In this document: in pieces, positions 1 to 8,145 of the stretch
How the letters are laid out: the number at the start of each line of letters is the position of its first letter
Position numbering within the stretch: the first letter of the stretch is position 1
NCBI GenBank assembly: GCA_946902985.2
Contig: OX336389.2
Span: 787,834,979 to 787,898,978, forward strand
Source of the DNA: Meconema thalassinum
Taxonomy: Eukaryota > Arthropoda > Insecta > Orthoptera > Tettigoniidae
Direction: 5' to 3'
Length of the DNA: 64,000 nt
Notes under the pieces: model-generated
Database searches by the model: none
Seen by the model: only the letters and a program-made list of their open reading frames with translations
Told to the model about the DNA's origin: nothing
Translations under genes and position numbers: made by a program

Positions 1-1331
1 GAAATCTCTATGAGCCAGTATTTGGGTGTCATACTTGAGTTACTCCCAGAATATTTTCTCGGTTTCTCGTCACTAGCCCTCACAATAGTGACTATCTGAT
101 TTTGTACAGCATTTTCATGCGGTGTGGACATAGCAATAGGTATACCAGGCGTGGTATACGGGCTGTCACTTGGCATGGCTGTATTCTTCGGAGTGGGCTG
201 TATCTCTGTATCTGCCCATCTATTTCTCCTATTTTCATCTATGCTTCCTTCATTAGACTTAGGATTTCGCAATATGGACTCCTCATGTGCGATCATTCTA
301 GTTTCCATTTGGCTGTGCCTATTTTCCGCTCTTTCTAAACGAGCTAATACTTCTCGTTCTATTTTTTCCAAGCGATCCCGGTTTTTCTCTGCCATAGAAA
401 AGACTTTCTCCTTGTCATCTTTAAGGCTCTCTTTCATATGGGAAATTTCCCCCGCTAGACTTTGCCTTACCTCGGCAAGCGTTTTATCGCTGGCTTTATT
501 TTTCAAGCCCTCTCGAAGTTCCAATTCTTCTCGTAAGCCTGTAACCTCTTTCTGGATGTGACCATGCATACTGGAGATTTCGGTCCTTATTTTGGTAATT
601 TCTCCCTGGTCCTCATGTTGCCTTTTATGAATGACTGCTAGATCATTTTGAGTTTGTTCTAACTCTTTTTGGACCTTTCCAACCTGCGTTTTCATGTTTG
701 AGATTATTCCCTTATTTTCTTTAGCGGAGGTTTTTATTTCACTGATCTCCTTGCATTGGTCAAAGATATTCTGATCTTGATTTCTTAATGCTTCGTCTAC
801 AGCTTTTGCGTAGCCTGCCATGCGATTACTCCATTTCTCGTCGCTGTCTTCAAGCCTTTGATCCACGGTCTGAGTGAACGTATTAAATTGCTCTTGCTGT
901 CGCTTAGTATTCGCTTCGTTCTGATTTTGAATATCTTTAAGCTCTACGGACATATTGTTTAATCTATCATTAATGTCACGTTGCGATTCTCTGCACGCTT
1001 GCAGATTACTCTCGAGTTTGACCTCTATTGACTCAAAGCGTTTGTCGTTATTTGCTTGCGTCTCTGAAACCACGCTAACAATATTTTTAGTTACCTCTTG
1101 CTTAATAGATTCTTTAACGTCATCAATTTTTTTATTGACCTCTAATAAGTTTGAATCTAATCTTTGACTGACCTCTAACTGATTATTTTCTAACCGAGTG
1201 TTTACCGTAGCCAATCTACCCGCTATTGCATCTTGAAATGCTTTAGCGTCTTCCCTACTCTTGGCATGAGTAGCATCAAAATGTTCCTTTAACTCCGCGA
1301 TACACTTAAGTACCCCGTCAGTACCAGCCAT
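1..1331 (-). CDS. Coiled-coil Gag-like protein, 5' part of an LTR retroelement (partial)
   Basis: Reading the minus strand from the ATG at 1331 gives about 443 codons without a stop, running off the window at base 1. The first ~330 residues are heptad-rich and charged (many Asn, Gln, Glu, Lys), as in a long coiled coil. A Pro/Ser/Thr-rich linker follows, and the last visible residues (KPRKYSGS, then MTPKYWLIEI) resemble the start of the Gag capsid region in insect Ty3-like elements. The leader behind the ATG carries a TGGCGCCC primer-binding-site-like motif, which supports an LTR retroelement 5' end. No zinc knuckle or protease is reached, so the family is not settled. The frame is intact over all visible codons. 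A host coiled-coil protein is the alternative. Confidence 0.6.
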   Translation of the reverse strand, partial: MAGTDGVLKCIAELKEHFDATHAKSREDAKAFQDAIAGRLATVNTRLENNQLEVSQRLDSNLLEVNKKIDDVKESIKQEVTKNIVSVVSETQANNDKRFESIEVKLESNLQACRESQRDINDRLNNMSVELKDIQNQNEANTKRQQEQFNTFTQTVDQRLEDSDEKWSNRMAGYAKAVDEALRNQDQNIFDQCKEISEIKTSAKENKGIISNMKTQVGKVQKELEQTQNDLAVIHKRQHEDQGEITKIRTEISSMHGHIQKEVTGLREELELREGLKNKASDKTLAEVRQSLAGEISHMKESLKDDKEKVFSMAEKNRDRLEKIEREVLARLERAENRHSQMETRMIAHEESILRNPKSNEGSIDENRRNRWADTEIQPTPKNTAMPSDSPYTTPGIPIAMSTPHENAVQNQIVTIVRASDEKPRKYSGSNSSMTPKYWLIEI

Positions 1332-1758
1332 CCTATATTTCTTATCTTGAGATACAGGCAGGCCGTAGCTGTGCATGCTGGCGCGTTATATTGGGAAAAA
1401 GAATTCCGATATCGCGGCAACAACAACATTCATCTTACACAGTGCTGAAACCACCTATGGAATGGGTTTAGACCCTCGTACCCGTCCGTATATTCACTCG
1501 TCTGACAACAGTGTCTAATGTCTGAGTATCACCTAAATAGACTCACCATATCTCAAACATAGTTTGAGGAAAAATATACCATTATGGTTTACCCCCATGG
1601 AAACCATACTATTATTAAGGGGTTTTCTGAATCCCATAAGCCATCACGTCTCTGGGCGCCATGACAAACATAAGGTACATGCACACCTATGGTGACCTGT
1701 ATTTTAAACTGGCCCCACGTATCAGCGTCATGATAAACTTACAGGTCTGGCCTCGTAA
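1332..1758 (-). other. Retroelement leader, PBS-like site and LTR edge
   Basis: No gene. On the minus strand the motif TGGCGCCCAGAGACG begins at 1661. It has the form of a tRNA primer-binding site next to an LTR, and the Gag-like ATG lies 330 bp downstream. The block 1654-1740 recurs with few changes at 20783-20870 beyond the Polinton, where a second TGGCGCCCAA-type motif occurs. The Polinton therefore landed in or beside repeated LTR/leader sequence. Confidence 0.4.
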
Positions 1759-1764
1759 GACATC
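1759..1764. repeat. Polinton target-site duplication, left (GACATC)
   Basis: GACATC directly precedes the AGTAGGTAAGC terminus and is repeated exactly after the CCTACT terminus at 20730-20735. Six base pairs is the usual Polinton duplication length. Confidence 0.93.
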
Positions 1765-1840
1765 AGTAGGTAAGCAGGGGGGGGGGTTTCTGACTCAAAT
1801 ACCGTTATTTATGCAAATTAGGGGGGCGTGTCAATGTCAA

Positions 1841-1883
1841 TGACCTTGCGGTAGGTCATGATCAATGACCTTGAGGTAGGTCA
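1841..1883. promoter_or_regulatory. Cluster of AGGTCA half-sites in left TIR
   Basis: Two 18-bp units, 1841-1858 and 1866-1883, each pair TGACCT with AGGTCA across 6 bp in everted orientation. The gap between units creates a further inverted pair. One unit contains TCAAGGTCA on the minus strand, the monomer site known for FTZ-F1/ERR-type nuclear receptors. The right TIR has the mirror copy. Hormone-receptor binding is an inference from the motif alone. Confidence 0.45.
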
Positions 1884-1928
1884 TTGACCCCCAAGGTCGC
1901 CGGGACCCGGAAGGTAAACAAACTTTGG

Positions 1929-2040
1929 AGGGTCCAGGAACCGGTTTGAGGGGGTGTGGGTGGAGGGGGAGGAGTGGGGGTGGGGAGGGGGGAGGTGGAG
2001 GGGGTGGTGGCGAGGGTGGGGGATGGGGGGGGACGGATGG
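1929..2040 (+). other. G-rich, quadruplex-prone block in left TIR
   Basis: About 110 bp made almost only of runs of 3-8 G separated by one to three other bases. The mirrored C-rich block lies at 20460-20553. Open frames crossing it are low-complexity artefacts. Confidence 0.6.
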
Positions 2041-2386
2041 AAGAGGCTCTGCACGAGACCCTCCTCGACACAGTCTCTCTGTTGGACTGAGCGCCTTCTC
2101 TGTTATTATCTCGTGCTATATAGCTTTGCTTTATGCCCGATGAGATCCGAGTGTTGCCGAAGGTTTCCGAATCCTTGGTTGTGAATGAATTGCCAGAGAA
2201 TTGAACGGTCAACTGGTGTGTGTGTGACGTCACAGCAGATTACGGGATGTGAGGTAGGTCATGGACGGGAGTGTTTTGAATGGAAAACATGAATGGCGGT
2301 GGATGGTGGTGGTAGTTGAACCCTGACGTGGTAGGTTGGTTAGGTGTGAATGGGTCTGAGAGACAAAAAGATGGGGTTGAAAGCGT

Positions 2387-4474
2387 TCAATGGTAAACAA
2401 ACATCAATGGTATCTGGAGTAGTGAATGGGATTGAGAGAGAGAGGGGGGAATTAACTGGTTGTTGAATGTGCTCAATGGTAAACAAACATCAATGAATCT
2501 GGAGTAGTATTTCCTGTAAATGGTAGGGTGGGGGAGGATACAAAACGCATGGCATGTTGGGTCGGCCAGCTCGACATGAAATAAAAACAAGAAGGCGTAC
2601 ACCAGATCTGATTTATTAATCCATGAATTATATGTGGCATTAAAACCTAGCCACTTAACAAAACGTTTATTGCCACGTTTTTGTACAATTTTTTCAACAA
2701 GATAATGCTTGGGATATTGTGTCCTTTGCAGTTCCTCCATGTAGAATCCCCCTTGGATTGGCTGCTTGTTGAGGTCATCAAGTAAATAAACAACTGGATT
2801 AGAAAGTTTTACCTTGCGAATACGAAATATTTCTGTGCTCCAGTTTGGTGTGTATCCTTTGGCGAAGATTGTTTTATGTTTACTGATGCGCACATAATCA
2901 CCAGTACGTAATCGATGACGTCGCGGATCTACTGTTTTGATTTTGTGATGAATGCGATCCAATTGCGCAATGTTCTTGGTTACAAGGCGTGGTTTCATTC
3001 TGATGGTTCTATGTTTAGTGTTGTTGTAACGTGTCACCAGGTCGCCTACAAGTTCAACCCAGCGATAGGATCCTCTTGCTGTAAATTGTTCCCACATGCG
3101 CGTCTTGAGTGTGCGGTTGAAACGTTCTACAACACTTGCCTTTAGATTGCTAAAAGTGGAATAATGATGGTTGTCAAGTGATTTGAGATAAGCGGAAAAA
3201 GTCTTGTTGAAAAATTCTTTGCCTTGATCTGTTTGAAGCAAACGAGGTTGTCGTCTTGACCGCTGAATGATGGTCTTGAATGCAGCGGTGACCAGTTGTG
3301 CAGATTTATTCCGAACAGGTTCAACAAAGGCCATTTTGGAATAAACGTCGATGACAGTGAGCAGATAGTTGACCCCGTTGTTAGCTTTGGCATAGGGAAT
3401 CATTTCCACCAGATCAGCTTGCCAAAGATCATCAACACCCCGTGTGATGACATGACGACGATGGTAGAGACGACGAGCTGGTTTATGCAACTCGCGAGCA
3501 ATGGCTGCCTTAACAGCATAGCGAAGCTCCTCTTCTATTTCTAAAACTTCCGCCTCGTGTCCGGTATGACCAGCCTGTTCCGATGCACGCAACAGTTGCA
3601 GACGTTTAACTAACATATTTGGATTGTTCCAATAGGTGAAATCAATGAATGGTTTCAAAGTATTAAACGCGATACCGGACGCTGAATTTACACGGCGAAC
3701 ACTTGCATAGGTGGGAAACAATTTGGATATGATAGTTCTATATTTGAAACCCTTATTAGCATTTATTGCTTCAGAACGTTTATAATTACGCCTAAAACCA
3801 TTTGTAGCCATCAAGATGTCTTTATACTTTTCAAGATCTTCTTTATCATAGTTCTCGGTAGAAGGTGTACGTGAAAATAAAAGTTCTAAAAGACCTGGCG
3901 TCAATTTGTAACGAACTGTTTTAACAATCAAAACATTGTCACTTATCTTGATTGATGAATCGCCAATTTGAAATCTATTGTTTTCATAGCGAACACCATA
4001 GGTAGTATCAGTTTTCTTAGTAAAAAGATCTTCAAGGAAGGGGGTAACCAACGCACCATAATTTTGTAGTAAAATGGATTTTAGCCGCATATATTGTTCG
4101 GGCGTATTCAATATTTCTTTAAGAGTAGGCTGCTTTTCTTTGGCTCTAGTGGGTGTTTCAGCAATTATTGATGTTTTCAAAAACTGGGGCAGCGGTGATT
4201 CTTTTGAGCCAGAAGACGGAAGCAATGGAGAAAAAACGTCCTCAGGTTCTTCATCATTTTCTTCCTCCTCCTCCTCTTCAATTGTTTGTGTTTCTTTTGA
4301 GCGTGTACTAGGCTTTGATGTTCCTTTCAACACAGCTTCCAGAGGTGATTTCAAATGTTTTTCGACAAACAGTTCACTGTCGGCATGTGCACGTTTTAGA
4401 TAGCGAAACTTTTGTCGAATGCTATTTCGCGCACGGATTATGTGCTTTTTTAATTGACTCCCTGTTGTCGCCAT
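2387..4474 (-). CDS. Polinton integrase with N-terminal DUF8207-like module and chromodomain
   Basis: This retroviral-type integrase inserts the linear element and explains the 6-bp target duplication. The frame of 695 codons is uninterrupted. Residues 1-100 hold a basic start, the motif SELFVEKHLKSP (33-44) and an acidic tract. Residues about 155-255 resemble the DUF8207 module known from animal Polintons. The catalytic core has Asp354 (WQADLVEM), Asp416 (LQTDQGKEF) and Glu450 (SVVERFNRT). Residues about 588-622 form a chromodomain-like segment (YLVEKIV, VKWLGF, NSWINKSDLV). The last ~70 residues are hydrophobic and read into the TIR, so they may be a read-through tail. I recall the N-terminal module as usually a separate Polinton protein; fusion here is notable. 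A TATTTAAG box and TCATTC initiator lie upstream. Confidence 0.93.
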   Translation of the reverse strand: MATTGSQLKKHIIRARNSIRQKFRYLKRAHADSELFVEKHLKSPLEAVLKGTSKPSTRSKETQTIEEEEEEENDEEPEDVFSPLLPSSGSKESPLPQFLKTSIIAETPTRAKEKQPTLKEILNTPEQYMRLKSILLQNYGALVTPFLEDLFTKKTDTTYGVRYENNRFQIGDSSIKISDNVLIVKTVRYKLTPGLLELLFSRTPSTENYDKEDLEKYKDILMATNGFRRNYKRSEAINANKGFKYRTIISKLFPTYASVRRVNSASGIAFNTLKPFIDFTYWNNPNMLVKRLQLLRASEQAGHTGHEAEVLEIEEELRYAVKAAIARELHKPARRLYHRRHVITRGVDDLWQADLVEMIPYAKANNGVNYLLTVIDVYSKMAFVEPVRNKSAQLVTAAFKTIIQRSRRQPRLLQTDQGKEFFNKTFSAYLKSLDNHHYSTFSNLKASVVERFNRTLKTRMWEQFTARGSYRWVELVGDLVTRYNNTKHRTIRMKPRLVTKNIAQLDRIHHKIKTVDPRRHRLRTGDYVRISKHKTIFAKGYTPNWSTEIFRIRKVKLSNPVVYLLDDLNKQPIQGGFYMEELQRTQYPKHYLVEKIVQKRGNKRFVKWLGFNATYNSWINKSDLVYAFLFLFHVELADPTCHAFCILPHPTIYRKYYSRFIDVCLPLSTFNNQLIPPSLSQSHSLLQIPLMFVYH

Positions 4475-4485
4475 GACATCTGAAC

Positions 4486-4523
4486 GAATGATGTTCAGAA
4501 AAGCAATGCAGCTACTTAAATAC
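4486..4523 (-). promoter_or_regulatory. Core promoter of integrase gene; TATA overlaps ATPase stop
   Basis: On the minus strand TATTTAAG begins at 4523 and TCATTC has its A at 4489, a spacing of 34 bp, with the ATG at 4474. The TAA inside the TATA-like box is also the stop codon of the upstream ATPase frame, a compact arrangement seen again elsewhere in this element. Confidence 0.5.
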
Positions 4524-5208
4524 GAATGAAATGATCAAATCCCATGCGGTAGCGTCCATTGTTGATGTTGCTCTGCTTATCAATAACAAGACAACTGTGG
4601 TGATGAGCGTTCCAACACATGGCACACAACTGTGTAAAGGCTTGAAAGGTCATGTCTGGGTTCACGTGATCATCGTAGACGTGATGCATGTTGCGCTCAT
4701 CCTGACGGAAGAGAACAATCACGTTGGCATTGTCACGAATCAACTGTTTTGGTATTCGCTAATAGGTTTGAGCGAGATAAAAACAATCAATATATTTATG
4801 ACGTCCCATGCTAAAGTAAGCCTGAATAATGCCCTGTCGTTCTGTGGCCACATCGTCAAAAATCATAAGCGAATGGGGGCGAACATTGTCTGGAGAAATG
4901 ACATCTTTGTGCGCTGCGAATGTGAAGTAGCCCATGTTGCGCAGACCTGACATGACCTGTTCCAAGAATACATACAGCGGTTGATACAGCGATTTGGCAA
5001 AAATATAGATATTTTGAAAGCGCACTCCGTTTAAGGAGGTGATGAGGGTAAGCAGAAGATTGGTTTTTCCACATCCCGACGGGCCGGCGATGAGACAGCG
5101 AATGGAGGATGGGAAGAGTGATCCATGACGTTGTTCGGACGATGTTGAGAAGAGGTGTGAAACCAAGTCTCCCACCGGAAGTGAATGTTGTTGCTTTATA
5201 ATCTGCAT
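4516..5208 (-). pseudogene. Polinton packaging ATPase (FtsK/HerA, A32-like), one in-frame stop
   Basis: This family powers genome packaging into the capsid. From the ATG at 5208 the frame carries the Walker A motif GPSGCGKT (residues 42-49) and Walker B SLMIFDD (113-119). It stops after 149 codons at a TAG at 4759-4761. The same frame then stays open to 4516 with conserved-looking sequence (VIVLFRQDE), so the lesion is a point mutation, not a frameshift. The expected full length of about 230 residues suits the small Polinton ATPases. It shares a bidirectional promoter with the fiber-like gene and abuts integrase. Truncated activity cannot be excluded, but loss of the C-terminal third probably inactivates it. 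Confidence 0.88.
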
Positions 5209-5284
5209 ATCAACTAAATGTGAAAGAGGAAGAGCTGGTCTCTATATACATGAGGCAAACGGGTGTTTCAGTTCCAGTGTAACC
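5209..5284. promoter_or_regulatory. Divergent promoter sharing one TATATA box
   Basis: The 76 bp between ATPase (leftward) and the fiber-like gene (rightward) contain TATATA at 5243-5248. Rightward, TCAGTT has its A at 5270, 27 bp from the box, and the ATG at 5285 sits in an AACCATGG context. Leftward, TTTAGTTG has its A at 5215, 33 bp from the far edge of the same box. One symmetric TATA element thus appears to serve both directions. Confidence 0.55.
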
Positions 5285-6325
5285 ATGGACGCCTTTGGAA
5301 GAACTCTTAAAACAAATGAACGATTTGCTTTGACAAACGATCCAAAACATGATACAGATCCGGCTACTAAACGATATGTCGATGCTAATGTATTGCCACG
5401 CACTACAGATGACAATTACAACTTTAATGGAAAGCGATTGACCAATATAACAGAACCCGTATTACCCTCGGACGCATGTTCAAAAAAGTATGTAGATTAT
5501 TTCCGCTTACGACGTATCAAAGGAGATTATGAGGCTCAAAATAAACGTATTACGGGCGTTGCAGATCCTGTGAACGATCAAGATGTGTGCACCAAAGCCT
5601 ATGTGTTAACCAATGCTGTGGTGTTAACAGAAGCAAAGGACTATGACGTACACCAACGTCGAATCACTCAGCTGGCTCTTCCAACAAACAACACGGACGC
5701 TGCTAGAAAGGACTATGTAGATAACAAGGTGAAACAGGTGCTCAGTATTGTGCCCACCCTAAATGTAAAGGGCTATACAGCAAATAATGCACGCCATGTG
5801 CATGTGGCCGATCCTGAAGATGATCAAGATGTTTGTACAAAACGGTTTTTAAACTCTGAAATGGAAAAGGTGTGGGAAATTAAGGAGAACGCTCTACAGA
5901 TGAAGCGAAGACGAATAGCCGAAGTTGCTGATCCTGTGCAATCTCACGACGTGACGACCAAACGATTTTTGGAACAACGGTTATCGCTTTTTATTAAATC
6001 AATACCCTCTATATTTCTGCTTCACATTGTAAACCAACAACCGGTAAAAGATCCCAATAACCTCGCCTACATACTACGTTCGGGGTATGACAATTACCGT
6101 TTATTGTATGATGGTGCCATTCGTGTAATTGAGTATGCACCAGATTTGAAACATTTAGAGGTACGATTAAACGGTAGTGTTCAACCACTTATTGATCAAC
6201 CGGTGAAAGCCGGAGACAAATTATTCTTTCACTTGAAACTCTCGTCTGAAGAAAAAGAGGCGGGGAAAACGATGAACGATTTTCCTCTGTATATAGAACT
6301 TGAATATACAGCCACCATTGAATAA
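5285..6325 (+). CDS. Fiber/spike-like repeat protein of the Polinton virion block
   Basis: The protein has 346 residues, mostly about six imperfect repeats of 35-45 residues. Each repeat runs from an I-x-x-V/I-A-D-P-like turn to a D-x-x-T-K-x-Y/F-V motif; examples are DPATKRYVD, DACSKKYVD, DVCTKAYVL, DAARKDYVD, DVCTKRFLN and DVTTKRFLE. This repeat grammar is familiar from trimeric phage tail fibers. The last ~100 residues are non-repetitive and could be a beta-rich head. It lies first in the capsid cluster, next to the packaging ATPase. A host-attachment fiber is an inference; another virion or assembly protein is possible. The frame is intact, and its stop overlaps an AATAAA signal at 6321-6326. 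Confidence 0.7.
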   Translation: MDAFGRTLKTNERFALTNDPKHDTDPATKRYVDANVLPRTTDDNYNFNGKRLTNITEPVLPSDACSKKYVDYFRLRRIKGDYEAQNKRITGVADPVNDQDVCTKAYVLTNAVVLTEAKDYDVHQRRITQLALPTNNTDAARKDYVDNKVKQVLSIVPTLNVKGYTANNARHVHVADPEDDQDVCTKRFLNSEMEKVWEIKENALQMKRRRIAEVADPVQSHDVTTKRFLEQRLSLFIKSIPSIFLLHIVNQQPVKDPNNLAYILRSGYDNYRLLYDGAIRVIEYAPDLKHLEVRLNGSVQPLIDQPVKAGDKLFFHLKLSSEEKEAGKTMNDFPLYIELEYTATIE

Positions 6326-6363
6326 ATAATTACAGGTTCCCTTCCTGAGGAGCGTTAGTTGTG
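6321..6363 (+). promoter_or_regulatory. Poly(A) signal overlapping TATA-like box, with GTTAGTTGTG initiator
   Basis: AATAAATAAT (6321-6330) contains the fiber-like gene's stop and an AATAAA signal. GTTAGTTGTG follows at 6354-6363, about 35 bp on. The same initiator-like word occurs at 8005-8014 and, shortened, at 10064-10073, each with a TATA-like box about 30 bp upstream. Confidence 0.4.
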
Positions 6364-6406
6364 TTCTATACTTTGTGGTGTGAGGTTGTCTTGTTCTTTG
6401 GTCGCG

Positions 6407-6859
6407 ATGGTGAAACAGAGATATGTGGTGAAGAAGAGGAAGAAGTTGTCAAGAAAGGGAGGCTTTAAAGCTATTCTTCATGCGGCACGTCAAGCTTCGC
6501 GCGGAGAAACAAATAGTGAGTTGGCTATTAAGGAAGCACTCCGAGCAGCACGATTGCATGCGAATCCCAAAAGTAAACTACGTTTTAGAAAACGTGCCCG
6601 AGTTATTCCTGTGCCGAAACGTGGTGGATTTTTACCTGCACTGTTTGCTGGACTAGCAGCCCTGGGTTCACTTCATGGAGGAGCAAGTGCGGTAGCACGA
6701 ACGGTGAAAGCTCTTGAGGAGGCGAAGCAACAGTTGAAGGAAAGTGAAAGGCATAATCAAACTATGGAGGCCATAGCACTGCGCGGCAAAGGTGTGAACA
6801 TGAAGCTAGCACCCTACAAGAAAGGACTCGGCATTTACATGTCGCCAAAAAACGGTTAA
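6407..6859 (+). CDS. Basic core/minor capsid protein, adenovirus pX/pVI-like
   Basis: The first ATG in this frame is at 6407; codons before it have no ATG start. The product has 150 residues. The N-terminal 70 are strongly basic (KKRKKLSRK, RFRKRARV). The motif PKRGGFLPAL at 70-79 has a Gly-Gly step like sites cut by adenain-type proteases. A Gly/Ala-rich hydrophobic helix follows (about 75-100), then a Lys/Gln-rich amphipathic helix (100-125), and the protein ends in PYKKGLGIYM. Basic DNA-binding or membrane-active virion precursors with this layout are common in Polintons and adenoviruses, and the protease gene is directly downstream. The precise equivalence to pVI or pX is uncertain. Confidence 0.72.
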   Translation: MVKQRYVVKKRKKLSRKGGFKAILHAARQASRGETNSELAIKEALRAARLHANPKSKLRFRKRARVIPVPKRGGFLPALFAGLAALGSLHGGASAVARTVKALEEAKQQLKESERHNQTMEAIALRGKGVNMKLAPYKKGLGIYMSPKNG

Positions 6860-6882
6860 TCGATGCACTGCCACGACGAGCC

Positions 6883-7233
6883 ATGACGCATGAGGAAGTT
6901 ATGAGATATGCAAAACAGCTTAAGATCTCCCAATTTCGAGGCGTGTTTATGCGCAACCAACAACCGTCTCGACCACGGAGCCATGAACGTGCAGTTGTCA
7001 ATTTGGATGAGAGTCATGGACCGGGAACGCATTATGTGGCCTACATAAAGCATGGGCGAACCGTGTGGTACTTTGACAGTTTTGGAAATCTTCCTCCTCC
7101 GACAGAGCTTGTTCGCTATTTTGGAAGCAGTGCAACAATACACTATAATGTGAAACGAGTGCAAAATTTTAACACGCAACAGTGCGGTCGTCTATGTTTG
7201 ACTTTTCTATATAAGACCGAGCACGGCGGGTGA
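6883..7233 (+). CDS. Adenain-like cysteine protease
   Basis: The 116-residue product is a compact member of the adenovirus-type maturation proteases, which cut capsid precursors after Gly-Gly-type motifs. The catalytic set is visible in the family order: His50 in GPGTHYVAY, Asp65 in VWYFDSFGN, a Gln-bearing stretch before NTQQ, and Cys101 in QQCGRLCLTF. It begins 24 bp after the core protein and ends 2 bp before the penton-type ATG. Adenain has about 200 residues; short forms are usual in arthropod Polintons. The frame is intact. A TATATAAG motif at 7208-7215 lies inside its 3' end and may serve the next gene. Confidence 0.9.
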   Translation: MTHEEVMRYAKQLKISQFRGVFMRNQQPSRPRSHERAVVNLDESHGPGTHYVAYIKHGRTVWYFDSFGNLPPPTELVRYFGSSATIHYNVKRVQNFNTQQCGRLCLTFLYKTEHGG

Positions 7234-7234
7234 C

Positions 7235-7966
7235 ATGGTCATTATGACAACAGAAAGTAGAACGTTTACAGTGCACGGACAAGGTGCGAAAGTAACTGTT
7301 GACTTTTATCCTCCTATTGAATTGGGACGACGACCCTACGTGCTGGGACTTGTTTCGTTTGAAGGCTATAATAGAATCTGCAACATAATTGAAGACGTCA
7401 ATGATAAGTTCTACTACGATGACTATGTGTTAACTCTACCGTCTGGCAGCTACACCGTAGATGATATTCACGATCACATCTACACAACTCTCACCAAGGA
7501 ATTTAGTCTAAAAGCATTTCTGGACGGGACACGCAAGTTTGAACTCATAGCCAACAACGTGACACATCGCTGCAGTATTCTTTCTTCTTTTAGGATTGAT
7601 TTTAAATCTCAACCAGATTCGATTGGGTTATTGTTAGGCTATTCACCACAAGTGTTAGTACCAAACGTGATACACAAGTCTGACCAACCGGTGAAAATAA
7701 TTGAAGATCATCACATATCTGTCACGTGTAATATTATTACAGACGTCTACACCAATCAAGATCCCTCGCATTCGCTTTATGATTTTATTGTTACTTCACC
7801 TGGTGGTTATATCATCCGCGAAAACCCGTCGGTGGTGCTCTATCATCCTGTGAGTGTGACCAACATCAGGAATATTACCTTAAGACTGGTGAATAGAAAC
7901 CAACGTCTCATCCGGTTGGACCCTCATACACCTGTGACCTACAAACTGTATCTGAAGCCAGCATGA
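7235..7966 (+). CDS. Penton-type minor capsid protein (single jelly roll)
   Basis: The 243-residue, beta-rich protein matches the conserved pattern of arthropod Polinton minor capsid proteins: FYYDDYVLTLPSGSYTVDDI early, SIGLLLGYSP in the middle, and PGGYIIRENPSVVLYHPV near the end, closing with a Lys-Leu strand. In the family it forms the fivefold vertices. A second Met at 7244 lies about 32 bp from TATATAAG and may be the real start. The stop overlaps the start of the next small ORF in an ATGA (7963-7966). The frame is intact. Confidence 0.85.
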   Translation: MVIMTTESRTFTVHGQGAKVTVDFYPPIELGRRPYVLGLVSFEGYNRICNIIEDVNDKFYYDDYVLTLPSGSYTVDDIHDHIYTTLTKEFSLKAFLDGTRKFELIANNVTHRCSILSSFRIDFKSQPDSIGLLLGYSPQVLVPNVIHKSDQPVKIIEDHHISVTCNIITDVYTNQDPSHSLYDFIVTSPGGYIIRENPSVVLYHPVSVTNIRNITLRLVNRNQRLIRLDPHTPVTYKLYLKPA

Positions 7967-8145
7967 AACAAGTGTATAAAGCGGCAACGCTGTCAAGAGC
8001 AGGTGTTAGTTGTGCTCAACACGTGTACAGGTTAACACGTGTCAACAAGCAGATCCTACAACAACTTGGTTACACCTTACGTCATGAATTCGATTCTAGA
8101 CGTGACAAACCCTGTCGAAGTACAGGAGGGTATTGTAAGAATTGA
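7963..8145 (+). CDS. Small basic ORF between penton and major capsid genes
   Basis: A 60-codon ORF begins in an ATGA overlap with the penton stop and overlaps the first 62 bp of the major capsid gene in another frame. Its first 40 residues (SRAGVSC, LTRVNKQILQQLGYTLR) resemble a small protein that I recall at this position in other arthropod Polintons; the remaining part may be incidental. Conservation of place supports a real gene, but short length and overlap leave doubt. Coupled reinitiation at the ATGA is possible. Confidence 0.5.
   Translation: MKQVYKAATLSRAGVSCAQHVYRLTRVNKQILQQLGYTLRHEFDSRRDKPCRSTGGYCKN
7975..8014 (+). promoter_or_regulatory. Candidate major capsid promoter: TATAAAG and GTTAGTTGTG
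   Basis: TATAAAG lies at 7975-7981 and GTTAGTTGTG at 8005-8014, with the A of TTAG 33 bp from the box. The major capsid ATG is at 8084. The box sits within the small ORF. Confidence 0.5.

Larger units (their letters stand above)
1765..2413. repeat. Polinton left terminal inverted repeat
   Basis: This matches the reverse complement of about 20087-20729, beginning at the terminal AGTAGGTAAGCAGG and ending near AACAAACATC. It contains nuclear-receptor-type half-sites, a G-rich block, an ATGCAAAT octamer (1811-1818) and a CRE-like TGACGTCA near 2225. The 3' end of the integrase gene reads into its inner edge. The short stretch ending at about 2410 is partly repeated at about 2474-2496. Confidence 0.9.

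Noticed and set aside
1862..2233. Proline- or glycine-rich proteins in the TIR (also 20287-20661)
   Set aside because: They are translations of a low-complexity G/C-rich block mirrored in both TIRs, in several frames at once.
2915..3145. Plus-strand frames inside the integrase gene (also 3296-3544 and 4074-4403)
   Set aside because: Antisense shadows of a strong coding frame.
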